From: CAYYSY01 sp964474355
Lineage (GTDB): Bacteria; Myxococcota_A; UBA9160; UBA4427
Length of the DNA: 64,000 bases
Direction of reading: 5' to 3'
NCBI GenBank assembly: GCA_964474355.1
Contig: CAYYSY010000312.1
Coordinates: forward strand, 1 to 64,000
Below are positions 25,926-35,721 of this stretch, piece by piece (positions within the stretch are counted from its first letter, which is position 1; every line of letters begins with the position of its first letter). The translations under genes and the position numbers were made by a program. Under the pieces are notes generated by a model. The model did no database searches, was not told the origin of the DNA, and saw only the letters and a list, made by a program, of their open reading frames with translations.

Positions 25926-26879
25926 ATGCCCGCCCCCTCCCGCAGCATGCTCTTCGTCATGGACCCCATCGAGCACGAGGACGTATCGGGCTCTACGACC
26001 CTCGTCTTCATGCTCGAGGCCCAGGCCCGGGGCCACGAGGTGCTCTTCTGCGAGCCCCATGACCTCGAGGTGATCGACGGTCGGGCGGCGGCGCGCGTGA
26101 CCCCGGTCACCCTGCGCCGCGAGGTCGGCAACCACGTCGACCGTGGCCCTTCGCGCACCATCTTGCTCGACGACGAGGTCGACGTCGCCTTCCAGCGCAA
26201 GGACCCGCCGGTCGAGGGGGTCTACGTCACCTCGACCCAGATCCTCGGCGTCTGCAGACGCACGCTCGTGCTGAACGATCCCCGCCACATCCTCGCCTTC
26301 AACGAGAAGCTCTTCGCGCTGCACTTCCCCGACCTGATGGCCGAGACCACCGTGACGCGCGAGATCTCGGTGCTGCGCGACTTCATGGCGAAGCTCGGCG
26401 GGGAGATGATCGTGAAGCCCCTCGATGGCAAGGGCGGCGAGGGCATCTTCCACGTCCACGACAGCGACCGGAACCTGAGCTCGATCCTCGAGCAGGCGAC
26501 GGGCTTCGGCACGCGCTGGGCCATGGCCCAGCGCTATCTGCCCGAGGTGCGCGAGGGCGACAAGCGGATCCTGCTGCTCGAGGGCGAGCCGATCGGCGCC
26601 GTGCTGCGCGTGCCCTCCGATGCGGAGGTGCGGGCGAACCTGCACGTGGGCGGCCGCGCGGCGAAGGCCGAGATCACGGCCGACGATCGCGCGATCATAG
26701 ATCGCGTCGGCCCGGTGCTGCGCGAGCACGGTCTCTTCTTCGTCGGCATCGACGTCATCGGTGGCCGGTTGACCGAGATCAACGTCACCTCGCCCACCGG
26801 CGTTCAGGAGGTGAACGCGCTGGACGACGTGCGCCTCGAGGCCGTGTTCATGGATGCGGTGGAGCGCAAGCTCGGCTGA
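25926..26879 (+). CDS. gshB: Glutathione synthetase
   Basis: 317 aa from ATG 25926 (AGGA 8 nt upstream; ATG 25917 is also in frame). GshB family signatures run in order: FVMDPIEHEDVSGSTT at the N-terminus, RKDPPVEGVYVTSTQIL, VLNDPRHILAFNEKLF, the ATP-grasp KPLDGKGGEGIF loop, and EINVTSPTGVQE near the C-terminus. It ligates gamma-glutamylcysteine and glycine with ATP. Its presence fits the two glutathione transferases in the window. No gshA is visible. Confidence 0.93.
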   Translation: MPAPSRSMLFVMDPIEHEDVSGSTTLVFMLEAQARGHEVLFCEPHDLEVIDGRAAARVTPVTLRREVGNHVDRGPSRTILLDDEVDVAFQRKDPPVEGVYVTSTQILGVCRRTLVLNDPRHILAFNEKLFALHFPDLMAETTVTREISVLRDFMAKLGGEMIVKPLDGKGGEGIFHVHDSDRNLSSILEQATGFGTRWAMAQRYLPEVREGDKRILLLEGEPIGAVLRVPSDAEVRANLHVGGRAAKAEITADDRAIIDRVGPVLREHGLFFVGIDVIGGRLTEINVTSPTGVQEVNALDDVRLEAVFMDAVERKLG

Positions 26880-26930
26880 CGCCCGCGTCGCGCCGACGAC
26901 CGTCGCGGCTACACGCTAGGGTTGCGGGCG

Positions 26931-28412
<1,482 letters not shown>

Positions 28413-28433
28413 CGTTAGACTGCTCGTCGGCGA

Positions 28434-28445
28434 GTGTTGCAACAC
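28434..28445. promoter_or_regulatory. 12-bp perfect palindrome upstream of the alkyltransferase gene
   Basis: GTGTTGCAACAC is a perfect palindrome in the 118-bp spacer between the regulator gene and the O6-alkylguanine transferase. It sits about 86 bp before that start, where an operator would be expected. The rest of the spacer shows no convincing -35/-10 pair. Confidence 0.3.
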
Positions 28446-28530
28446 CATGTCCGCATGCGGCCAGCCAGGGGGGTGGCGGGCGGGCTATCCAGGGGGCGTT
28501 GAACGCAACGCACTCACGAGGTCGCGGCAC

Positions 28531-29061
28531 ATGGGCATTCTCTACGACACGAAGATCGACACTCCCATCGGGCGCCTGCGTGTGGCCTCGAGTGAGCGCG
28601 GACTGGCCTACGTGGGGCTACCCCGCGCGAACGGCCGAGGCTTCGAGGGCTGGCATGCGCGCCACGCACCGGACGACGTCGTCGAGAGCGCCTTCGAGCC
28701 GAATCGCGAGGCCTGCGCACAGCTCGACGAGTTCCTGAACGGCAAGCGCCGCGTCTTCGAGCTCGACCTCGACCTGCGCGGCACCGACTTCCAGAAGAAG
28801 GTGCTGATGGCTGTGTCGGCGATTCCCTACGGCGAGACGCTGGCGTACGCCGACATCGCGCGGGCGATCGGCCAGCCCAATGCAGTGCGCGCGGTGGGCG
28901 CCGCGAACGGCGCGAACCCGATCCCGCTGGTGATCCCGTGCCATCGCGTGGTCGCGTCGAACGGCCACCTGCAGGGCTACGCGGGTGGGCTCGAGCTCAA
29001 GCAGCGCCTGCTCGCGATGGAGCGGCCCGCGGTGGTCCTGAGCCAGGGGATGCTGCTCTAG
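28531..29061 (+). CDS. ogt: Methylated-DNA--protein-cysteine methyltransferase
   Basis: 176 aa from ATG 28531 (the frame is open further upstream without a good start). The active site PCHRV has Cys137. It is preceded by YGETLAYADIARAIG and AVRAVGAANGANP, the DNA-binding HTH and Asn hinge, and followed by GYAGGLELKQRLL. The suicide enzyme removes O6-alkyl groups from guanine. The length and N-terminal domain fit the Ogt type without an Ada sensor domain. Confidence 0.92.
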   Translation: MGILYDTKIDTPIGRLRVASSERGLAYVGLPRANGRGFEGWHARHAPDDVVESAFEPNREACAQLDEFLNGKRRVFELDLDLRGTDFQKKVLMAVSAIPYGETLAYADIARAIGQPNAVRAVGAANGANPIPLVIPCHRVVASNGHLQGYAGGLELKQRLLAMERPAVVLSQGMLL

Positions 29062-29351
29062 GCAGAACCTCGAGCGGCCCCCCGCTGTGGCCCCCCGTCC
29101 GGTGTAGCTCGTGCCCCCAATTCGAAACATCGTCCCGCCCGGTGTCGAGCTGCAGGCGCGTGCCAGCGAAGGCGGCCGCTACGCCACGTGAGTGTGCGCG
29201 GGCACCCGCGTCGCTTCAGCGAACGGCCCAGCCTGTCTGCTCCAACACCTGACGGATGGCGCGCGCTCGACTCCCCGAGCGAGATGCACGATCGGGCACC
29301 CGGCGACCGCCAGAGCGATACACCCCGGAGCTCCCACGCACGCCCCGCGAC
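29062..29351. other. 290-bp convergent intergenic stretch, nothing recognised
   Basis: It lies between the convergent ogt-like and PLP-enzyme genes. I see GC-rich, C-tract-containing sequence (CCCCCC at 29076 and nearby) but no clear terminator with a T-tract, no tRNA-like cloverleaf and no ORF with coding character. Confidence 0.4.
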
Positions 29352-30545
29352 TCAAACCTTCTCGAGCGCCTGGTCCATGTCCGCGATCAGATCCTCGGCG
29401 TTCTCGATGCCACAGGCGAGCCGGCAGAGCGAGTCGGTGATGCCCCACTCGGCACGATCCTTCGGATCGTAGTCCCAGTACGACATCGTGACCGGCAGCT
29501 CGATCAGGCTCTCGACCCCACCGAGCGAAGGCGCCTGGTAGGGCACGCGCGTCGCGTCGATGAAGCGGATCGCGCCGTCGAGGTCGGTGTCGATCTCGAA
29601 CGTCACGACGCCACCGAAGCCCTTCATCTCGCGCGTCGCGACCGCGTGGTCGGGATGGCTCTCGAGCCCCGGGTACCAGACCTGCCGCACCTTGGGATGC
29701 GATTCGAGGAAGCGCGCCATGGCGATGCCGTTGGCGTTGTGGCGGTCCATGCGCACGTCGAGGGTCTTGATGCCGCGCAGCAGCAGCCAGGCGCAGTGGC
29801 TGTCGATGATGCCGCCGAGCACGCCGAGCGCCTTGCGGATCGGCTCGATCGTCTCGGCGTCGCCGGTGACCGTGCCCGCGAGCAGGTCGTTGTGGCCGCC
29901 GAGATACTTGGTCGCGCTGTGCACGACGAGGTCGGCGCCGAAGTCGAGCGAGCGCTGGTTCGACGGCGTCGCGAACGTCGAGTCGATGATGACCTTCACG
30001 CCCTTCGCGTGCGCGATGGCCGAGCAGCGCTCGATGTCGATCACACGCAGGTAGGGATTGGTCGGCGACTCGGTGAAGAAGAGCTTCGTTTCGGGCCGGA
30101 TCGCCGCCTCGAAGGCCTCGAGGTTGCACGGCTCGATCACCGTGCACTCGACGCCCATCCGAACGAGGTACTCGTTGATGAACTGGCGCGTGCGCCTGTA
30201 GCAGTCGCTCGTCACGATGAGATGGCTGCCGGGCGGCAGCAGCGCCAGAAAGGTCGTCGTCGCCGCACACATGCCCGACGCGAAGAGCACGCTCTCCTCG
30301 CCGCCTTCGAGCTCGGTCAGCTTGCGCTCGACCGCGCGCCAGGTCGGGTTGCCGTAGCGCCCGTACTCCTCGCGCTTCGTCTTGCCCTCTTGATAGTCGA
30401 TCACCTCCTGACTCGTCTCGAACCAGAACGTCGAGGTCTGGTAGATCGGAGTGGTGATCGCGTTGGCTTCCTGCTGCCGCAGCTCGCCCGCGTGAACGGA
30501 TCGGGTCGCGGCGCCGCGCTCGCGGGGGCCGTCTTCCATCTTCAT
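29352..30545 (-). CDS. Cystathionine gamma-synthase/lyase family PLP enzyme
   Basis: 397 aa from ATG 30545. PLP Lys213 lies in HSATKYLGGHND, with the Asp of IIDSTFATP as the ring-nitrogen partner. YGRYGNPTWR and FTESPTNPYLRVIDI are Cys/Met-metabolism signatures. It acts in transsulfuration or homocysteine synthesis. The sequence does not distinguish gamma-synthase (metB) from gamma-lyase, and no met gene is adjacent. The leader upstream carries two strong hairpins. Confidence 0.88.
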   Translation of the reverse strand: MKMEDGPRERGAATRSVHAGELRQQEANAITTPIYQTSTFWFETSQEVIDYQEGKTKREEYGRYGNPTWRAVERKLTELEGGEESVLFASGMCAATTTFLALLPPGSHLIVTSDCYRRTRQFINEYLVRMGVECTVIEPCNLEAFEAAIRPETKLFFTESPTNPYLRVIDIERCSAIAHAKGVKVIIDSTFATPSNQRSLDFGADLVVHSATKYLGGHNDLLAGTVTGDAETIEPIRKALGVLGGIIDSHCAWLLLRGIKTLDVRMDRHNANGIAMARFLESHPKVRQVWYPGLESHPDHAVATREMKGFGGVVTFEIDTDLDGAIRFIDATRVPYQAPSLGGVESLIELPVTMSYWDYDPKDRAEWGITDSLCRLACGIENAEDLIADMDQALEKV

Positions 30546-30711
30546 GTCTCGATTCGGAGGCGCCGGGCCAATGCCCGGCCTGCTCTCACTGCACGACCCG
30601 CTCGCCTCACACGAAGGTCGAAGAGTCGCGGCCATCTGCGCGCCGTCCATCATCTACGCAGAGCGGGATGGGACGACCTGGCTGTGGGGGCACTTAGCAC
30701 GTCTTCCGAGC

Positions 30712-30760
30712 CGCCCTGCTCCTCTCCGGAGGAGGCAGGGCGTCCGTCCGGGGAGGACGG
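30712..30760 (-). promoter_or_regulatory. Two adjacent hairpins in the leader of the transsulfuration gene
   Basis: Stem 1 (30712-30742): CGCCCTGC pairs with GCAGGGCG and continues as an inner TCCTC/GAGGA stem with one bulge. Stem 2 (30744-30760): CCGTCC pairs with GGACGG around GGGGA. They lie about 170-215 nt upstream of the start at 30545, in its leader if transcription starts farther up. They match no SAM or SAH riboswitch consensus I know. Confidence 0.3.
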
Positions 30761-30815
30761 AGGCTCGAGGGCCTGCAAGCACCTGAAATCACCCGTGTCT
30801 GTCGGCGCGGACCTT

Positions 30816-30994
30816 AGCCCGGATGATTCATGAGCGCCCTACTGCGTCAGCGCATCTCCGTACGCTCGCAGCAGAAATCGCCGCCCGGCGCCTCGACGTA
30901 GGGTCGACTACGCCTGCGTCGCCGTACGACGATTTCTGCTGCGAGAGCACGAATCTACGCTGCCTCGCTACGGGCTTCATGGATCATCCGGGCT
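30816..30994. repeat. 179-bp imperfect palindromic element, MITE-like
   Basis: The ends AGCCCGGATGATTCATGA (left) and, reading the other strand, AGCCCGGATGATCCATGA (right) differ at one base. The arms stay alignable for about 65 bp. They include an exact 15-bp inner match, TCGCAGCAGAAATCG (30866-30880 against the complement of 30930-30944). The centre is a CGTAGGGTCGACTACG-like palindrome. No ORF fits. It occupies much of the 507-bp gene-free stretch 30546-31052 and ends 58 bp before the LOG gene. A non-autonomous mobile element or a long structured RNA are both possible. Confidence 0.65.
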
Positions 30995-31052
30995 GGCAAG
31001 GTCGCGAACGGCCGGCCCGGGAGCCCGACGACACCCCTGCTAGATTGCCGGC

Positions 31053-31649
31053 ATGAGCCGTGCCGGACCCATCGAGAGCGTCCTCGTCTTCTGCGCGTCG
31101 AGCGAGAAGGCGGACCCGATCTACCGGGACGCGGCAGGCGAGCTCGGCCGGGCCATCGCCCAGGCCGGTCGGACCCTCGTCTACGGCGGCGGGCACAAGG
31201 GCTCGATGGGCGCGCTCGCCGATGCCGCGCTCGCCGAGCGCGGTGACGTGATCGGCATCCTCCCGAACTTCATGGAGGAGCTCGAGTGGGCGCACTCGGG
31301 CCTGACCCGCCTCGAGACCGTGGTCGACATGCAGGAGCGCAAGCGCCGGATGACCGCCGCCTCCGACGCCGTGGTCGCGCTGCCCGGCGCGACCGGCACC
31401 CTCGAAGAGGTGTTCGAGGTGATCACCGCCAAGCGGCTGGGGCTCTTTCTCGGGCCGATCGTGTTCCTCAACCAGAAGGGCTTCTTCGACCCGTGCATCG
31501 AGATGCTGAGACGCTGCGTCGACGAGCAGTTCATGCACGACCGCCACCTCGAGATGTGGCACGTGGTCGATCGGGTCTCGGACGTGATCCCCACCCTCGA
31601 CAGCGCTCCGCCGTGGCCCGCGGATGCGCACGGCTTTGCGAGCCCGTGA
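31053..31649 (+). CDS. LOG-family nucleoside 5'-monophosphate phosphoribohydrolase
   Basis: 198 aa of the TIGR00730/LOG family. VYGGGHKGSMGALADAAL gives the N-terminal nucleotide site. The catalytic motif reads PGATGTLEE, where PGGxGTxxE is canonical: the second Gly is Ala. LOG enzymes release free cytokinin-type bases from nucleoside monophosphates or act on AMP and related nucleotides. The small substitution should be tolerated but is unusual. Confidence 0.85.
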   Translation: MSRAGPIESVLVFCASSEKADPIYRDAAGELGRAIAQAGRTLVYGGGHKGSMGALADAALAERGDVIGILPNFMEELEWAHSGLTRLETVVDMQERKRRMTAASDAVVALPGATGTLEEVFEVITAKRLGLFLGPIVFLNQKGFFDPCIEMLRRCVDEQFMHDRHLEMWHVVDRVSDVIPTLDSAPPWPADAHGFASP

Positions 31650-31691
31650 GCCGTCGGCGCGCCGCGCGACCGACCTGCTAACAATCTCCGC

Positions 31692-32417
31692 ATGAGCGGT
31701 CTGCCGCCCGGACGAGCGACGCAGCTCCTCCCGCCCGAAGCGATTCGCGCGGCGGTCGAGGCGTACCCCTTCCCCGATCCGAACGAGGCCGACGGGCGTG
31801 GTCTCGTAGGCTACGGCGCCGACCTGCGCCCCGAGCGGCTGATCGCCGCCTACGCCCAGGGCATCTTCCCGTGGTACGACGAGGATCCGATCCTCTGGTT
31901 CTCGCCCGACCCGCGCTTCGTGCTGCGGCCCGACGAGCTGCACGTGTCGCGGAGCCTCGCGAAGACCGCGCGCGGCGGTCGCTACGACGTGCGCTACGAC
32001 AGCGCGTTCGAAGACGTGATGGTGGGTTGCCGCGACGTCCATCGCCCGGGGCAGCGCGGCACGTGGATCACCGACGACATGCTCGAGGGCTATTGCCGCC
32101 TTCACGAGCTCGGCTTTGCGCACAGCGTCGAGAGCTGGCAAGGCGACGAGCTCATGGGTGGCGCCTACGGCGTGTCGCTCGGCACCGCGTTCTTCGGCGA
32201 GTCGATGTTCGCGCGTGGGCCCGACGCGTCGAAGGTCGCGTTCGTGCACCTCGTCGGGCGCCTGAAGGGCTGGGGCTTCGCCTTCATCGACAGCCAGGTG
32301 TACACCGACCATCTCGAGCGCTTCGGCGCGCGGGAGTGGCCGCGCGCCGAGTACCTCGAGGCGCTCGCCGAAGCGCTCGAGCACCCGACCCGCTGCGGGA
32401 GCTGGGCCCTCGACTGA
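31692..32417 (+). CDS. aat: Leucyl/phenylalanyl-tRNA--protein transferase
   Basis: 241 aa. Family signatures are clear: GLVGYGADLRPERLIAAY, GIFPWYDEDPILWFSPDPR, TWITDDMLEGY, HSVESW, LMGGAYGVSLGTAFFGESMF and FIDSQVYTDHLERFGA. It attaches Leu or Phe to N-terminal Lys/Arg of proteins, the N-end-rule step before ClpS/ClpAP. Those partners are not in the window. ATG start 42 bp after the LOG gene, on the same strand. Confidence 0.95.
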   Translation: MSGLPPGRATQLLPPEAIRAAVEAYPFPDPNEADGRGLVGYGADLRPERLIAAYAQGIFPWYDEDPILWFSPDPRFVLRPDELHVSRSLAKTARGGRYDVRYDSAFEDVMVGCRDVHRPGQRGTWITDDMLEGYCRLHELGFAHSVESWQGDELMGGAYGVSLGTAFFGESMFARGPDASKVAFVHLVGRLKGWGFAFIDSQVYTDHLERFGAREWPRAEYLEALAEALEHPTRCGSWALD

Positions 32418-32426
32418 GCGACTCGC

Positions 32427-33209
32427 TCACTCGAGGACGATCGGGAGCTCCATGTAGTCGCGGTAGATGCGGTCTCGGTGCTCGACGAGTGCGGGGTCGA
32501 GCGCCGCGTCGATCAGCGGATGCGGCGCGCCGTACGACGCGCGCATCATGTCGCTCATCGGGCAGACGTCCGCCGGCAGCGGCGATACGAGCGCACACGA
32601 CGCGGCCCAGTAGATGTCGGCCGCCGACAGGGCGTCCCCCACGAGGTACGCGCTCCCGGCCTCGCGCTGTCGCGCGAGCTGGCCGGAGAGCATGCGGAGG
32701 ATCGCCGCCATCCGCTCGGGCGCCGCCTCGGCCTCGGCGCCGTCTCCGATGCCGTACTTGTCGGCGAGGCGCGCACCGAAGGTGCGCGCCGGGTTGTCCT
32801 CGGGCAGCTGCAGCAGCGGGTACACCATCATGAGTCGGCGCGTCCAGCAGAAGCCACCCTGGCCCATGAGCTCGTGTGACAGGCCGAACATGAGTGCGCG
32901 GTCGGCGGCGTCTTCTGGCAGAAGCCGCGGCGCGGGTGCGAGCTTCTCGGCGCGCAGCAGGATCTCGACCCAGCCCGAGAGCGGTCGCTCGTCGTCGAGG
33001 ACGACCTGCGGCGCGTTGTCGATGCCCGTCCAGTCGAGGAGCTCGGGGTTGGGCTGGGCACCGAGCTGCGGCACGCGCGCGAAGGCGACGCCCTTCGCGT
33101 GGAAGATGCCCTTGGCCGCCTCGCCCCACGGCCCGGGCACGCCGATCGTGAGCACGAGGCGCAGGCCCGGACGCGAGCGCGCCTCGTCGACGCTGATGAA
33201 CGAGCTCAA
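32427..33209 (-). CDS. Glutathione S-transferase-like protein
   Basis: 260 aa with a thioredoxin-like N-terminal half (LRLVLTIGVPGPWGEAAKGIFHAKGVAFARVP, followed by APQVVLDDERPLSGWVEIL, where the cis-Pro/Val contact glutathione) and an all-helical C-terminal half with LVGDALSAADIYWAA. The start is a TTG at 33209 with a strong AGGAG at 7-8 nt, which decides it. The promoter-proximal part is embedded in a 41-bp tandem repeat shared with the end of the upstream gene. The substrate is unknown. Confidence 0.75.
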   Translation of the reverse strand: MSSFISVDEARSRPGLRLVLTIGVPGPWGEAAKGIFHAKGVAFARVPQLGAQPNPELLDWTGIDNAPQVVLDDERPLSGWVEILLRAEKLAPAPRLLPEDAADRALMFGLSHELMGQGGFCWTRRLMMVYPLLQLPEDNPARTFGARLADKYGIGDGAEAEAAPERMAAILRMLSGQLARQREAGSAYLVGDALSAADIYWAASCALVSPLPADVCPMSDMMRASYGAPHPLIDAALDPALVEHRDRIYRDYMELPIVLE

Positions 33210-33210
33210 T

Positions 33211-33333
33211 GTGTGTCTCCTGTGAGGGCGAGCGCATCAGCGCGCGGTGTCGTGTGTCTCGAGTGGGGGCGAGCGCATCAGCGTGCGGTGTCGTGTGTCT
33301 CGTGTGAGTGCGGGCGCATCAGCGTGCGGTGTC
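33211..33333. repeat. Three 41-bp tandem repeats at the HTH-gene/GST junction
   Basis: Units at 33211-33251, 33252-33292 and 33293-33333 share GTGTGTCTC...GCATCAGCG(C/T)GCGGTGTC with few mismatches. On the minus strand each unit contains the last codons and TGA of the HTH-like gene. Only the unit next to the GST carries a real AGGAG. The array therefore spans from one gene's stop codon to the next gene's ribosome-binding site. Confidence 0.85.
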
Positions 33334-33612
33334 GCCGTCGGGCTCGGCGTCGTGACCGAGGATGTCGACCGGGTCGCAGTCGAGCCCCGACGCGACGAGG
33401 CGGAGCGTCGCCCAGGGCACGCGCTCGGCGCGCTCCTCGATGCCGGACAGCAGACTCGGCGTGATCGTGTCGCGCAGGCCCGTCGCGCGCTCCTGAGCCA
33501 CGGCGATGGCCTCGACGAGGTCTCGCGGCGAGAGCGAGAGATCGTGGCGCCGCCGCCGCACCGACAGACCGTCGGGCGTCACCAGCGTCTCGTCGTCGTC
33601 GATGATCGGCAT
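33319..33612 (-). CDS. Small HTH_XRE-like protein
   Basis: 97 aa from ATG 33612. A basic RRRRHDL precedes SPRDLVEAIAVAQERATGL...TPSLLSGIEERAERVPWATLRLVASGLDCDPVDILG, a five-helix arrangement reminiscent of Cro/C1 HTH domains, although I do not recognise the exact family. Codon use is like its neighbours. It reads into the GST gene on the same strand through the 41-bp repeat array, so they are likely co-transcribed. A regulator role is inferred. Confidence 0.6.
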   Translation of the reverse strand: MPIIDDDETLVTPDGLSVRRRRHDLSLSPRDLVEAIAVAQERATGLRDTITPSLLSGIEERAERVPWATLRLVASGLDCDPVDILGHDAEPDGDTAR

Positions 33613-33782
33613 CGAGGGGGTCCTGGCCCGGGCGAGCGCGGGGGGTGCGCGTGCACCGCGTCTCTCTCCGCAGTGGGCCCCGCGCAGTGTAGACTGTCCC
33701 ATCCCCCGGCGGCGCGCCCATCGGCGCCCCGCAGCGCGCGCGCTTCGGCGCGGCGGCGGCGGGGAGGTTGGAGGCGCACGAC

Positions 33783-34238
33783 TTGGGCATCGAGCTCTTC
33801 GAGCGGGCCGCCGAGGCGCGGGGACGCATCCTGCGCGCCGAGCGCCGCGCGCCCACCGGACACGCCGACGATCCCCAGGTCGGGATGGCCTACGTGCTGA
33901 CCTTCGACGTCGGGCGCATCCTCGTCGGCAACGACGGCGCGGGGGGGCGCCTCGAGCTCGCCTTCGTCGAGAGCCCCGACGACATTCCGGCCGGCCTCCA
34001 GGATGTGAACGAGGAGGAGCCCTGGTGGCGTGTGATCGGCAACCCGCTCTGCGCGGTCTGGCCGAATGCACCGGGCGAGGCCGCCGAGTCGAACGCCACC
34101 GAGGGGCTCACGAGCGTGTGCCTCCAGTTCCGCGAAGACAGCGAGAACCCCAAGCTGATCGCGCTGCGCGCCGAGCCGCCGGGCGTGCGGGTGTCGATCC
34201 GGGAGCGTGTCCATGTGTCCGAATCAGCCGATGGATGA
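33783..34238 (+). CDS. Conserved-looking hypothetical protein
   Basis: 151 aa from TTG 33783 with GGAGG 8 nt upstream (TTG 33768 also possible, but its GGGGAGG touches the start codon). Acidic and soluble, with no signal or transmembrane segment. Notable stretches are YVLTFDVGRILVGNDG, DVNEEEPWWRVIGNPL and LTSVCLQFREDSENPKLIALR. I do not recognise the family. It overlaps the amidase start, so the pair is probably co-expressed. Confidence 0.6.
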   Translation: MGIELFERAAEARGRILRAERRAPTGHADDPQVGMAYVLTFDVGRILVGNDGAGGRLELAFVESPDDIPAGLQDVNEEEPWWRVIGNPLCAVWPNAPGEAAESNATEGLTSVCLQFREDSENPKLIALRAEPPGVRVSIRERVHVSESADG

Positions 34239-35706
34239 CCGATCTCTGGCGCACCTCGACGCCGTCGCCCAGGCCGCGCTCGTCAGGCGCGACGAGCTGA
34301 CGCCGAGCGAGCTCGTCGAGGCCGCGATTCGCCGCATCGAGCGGCTCGACCCCGAGCTCCACTCCGTGATCCATCCCGCGTTCGACGATGCGCGGCGCGA
34401 GGTCGACCGCGTGCCGACCGAGGCGCCCTTCGCCGGCGTGCCGATCCTCATGAAGGACATCGGCGGCGAGGAGGCAGGGCGGCCGATCTGCGCGGGGATG
34501 CGCGCCGCGCGTGATGCCGACTACACGGCGACCGCGGACAGCCACTTCACACGCAAGATCCGCGATGCGGGCTTCGTGTCGCTCGGACGCACCAACACGC
34601 CCGAGCTCGCGCTCCTGCCCACGACCGAGCCCGACGCCTTCGGTGCGACGCACAACCCGTGGAACCTCGGCCACAGCTCGGGCGGCTCGAGTGGTGGCGC
34701 CGCGGCGGCGGTGGCGGCCGGGCTCGTGCCGGTGGCGCACGCGAGCGACGGCGGCGGCTCGATCCGCGGGCCGGCGAGCATGTGTGGGCTCGTCGGTCTC
34801 AAGCCGACGCGCGGCCGCAACTCGTTCGGGCCCGGCGCCGGCGAGCGCTGGAGCGGCTTCTCGTGCGAGTTCGTCGTGAGCCGCACCGTGCGCGACTCGG
34901 CCGCGCTGCTCGACGTGACGTGCGGCCGCATGACGGGTGACCCCTACTCGGCACCGCCGCCGGCGCGTCCCTTCAGCGAGGCGGTCGACGCGAATCGCAA
35001 GGGCCTGCGCATAGGCGTCATGCGGCACGCGGGGCGTGACATCGAGGTGCACCCCGACATGATCACGGCGGTCGAGCGCACGGCCGAGACGCTCGAGTCG
35101 CTCGGCCACTCGGTCGAGCTCGCGCACCCGAAGGCGCTCGACGAGCCCGAAGTGGTGCGGCTCTACGTCGACGTCGTCTGCGCCAACGTCGCGCGCGCGC
35201 TCGAGAGCTGGGCCGAGAAGCTCGGGCAACCGGTCGACGAAGGCTGTGTCGAGCCGCTGACCTGGGCGCTGGCCGAGCGTGGGCAGTCGCTGAGTGCCTC
35301 GCGACTGCTCGCGGCGATGGAGGGCGTGCACGCGTTCGGCCGCCGCGTCTCGGACTTCTTCGCCGGGGACGGCGGCGCCGACGGCTTCGATCTGCTGCTG
35401 ACGCCCACCCAGGCGCAGCCGCCGCCCGAGCTCGGCTACATGGCGCAGATGCCCGACAACCCGCTGGGCCCCTTCCTGCGCGCCGCGCCCTATGGCGTGT
35501 TCACGCTGCCCTTCAACCTCTCGGGGCAGCCGGGCATCTCGCTGCCGGGCCACTTCACGTCGGGCACCGACGGCGGTCCCGCCGACCTGCCGATCGGCGT
35601 GCAGCTCGTCGCGGCGAGCGGCGACGAGGCGACGCTCCTCGACGTGGCGGCGCAGCTCGAGCGCGCGACGCTCTTCTCGGCGCGCACGCCGCCGGTCTTC
35701 GGCTGA
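34213..35706 (+). CDS. Amidase-signature family hydrolase
   Basis: 497 aa from ATG 34213 (GGGAGCG upstream; ATG 34231 also possible). The Ser-cisSer-Lys triad is visible: Lys81 in LMKDIGG, cis-Ser159 in GGSSGGA and nucleophile Ser183 in DGGGSIRGP, with spacings of 78 and 24 residues as in the family. It hydrolyses carboxamides; the substrate cannot be read. GatA is unlikely because gatB and gatC are absent and the sequence is of the catabolic type (6-aminohexanoate cyclic dimer hydrolase-like). Confidence 0.88.
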   Translation: MCPNQPMDDRSLAHLDAVAQAALVRRDELTPSELVEAAIRRIERLDPELHSVIHPAFDDARREVDRVPTEAPFAGVPILMKDIGGEEAGRPICAGMRAARDADYTATADSHFTRKIRDAGFVSLGRTNTPELALLPTTEPDAFGATHNPWNLGHSSGGSSGGAAAAVAAGLVPVAHASDGGGSIRGPASMCGLVGLKPTRGRNSFGPGAGERWSGFSCEFVVSRTVRDSAALLDVTCGRMTGDPYSAPPPARPFSEAVDANRKGLRIGVMRHAGRDIEVHPDMITAVERTAETLESLGHSVELAHPKALDEPEVVRLYVDVVCANVARALESWAEKLGQPVDEGCVEPLTWALAERGQSLSASRLLAAMEGVHAFGRRVSDFFAGDGGADGFDLLLTPTQAQPPPELGYMAQMPDNPLGPFLRAAPYGVFTLPFNLSGQPGISLPGHFTSGTDGGPADLPIGVQLVAASGDEATLLDVAAQLERATLFSARTPPVFG

Positions 35707-35721
35707 GGTCGGCGGGACGGC

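Noticed and set aside
30816..30994. Insertion sequence
   Set aside because: No transposase frame is present between the inverted arms, so only a non-autonomous element or structured repeat can be claimed.
33211..33333. CRISPR array
   Set aside because: The 41-bp units are directly adjacent with no spacers and include a stop codon of a gene; there are no cas genes.
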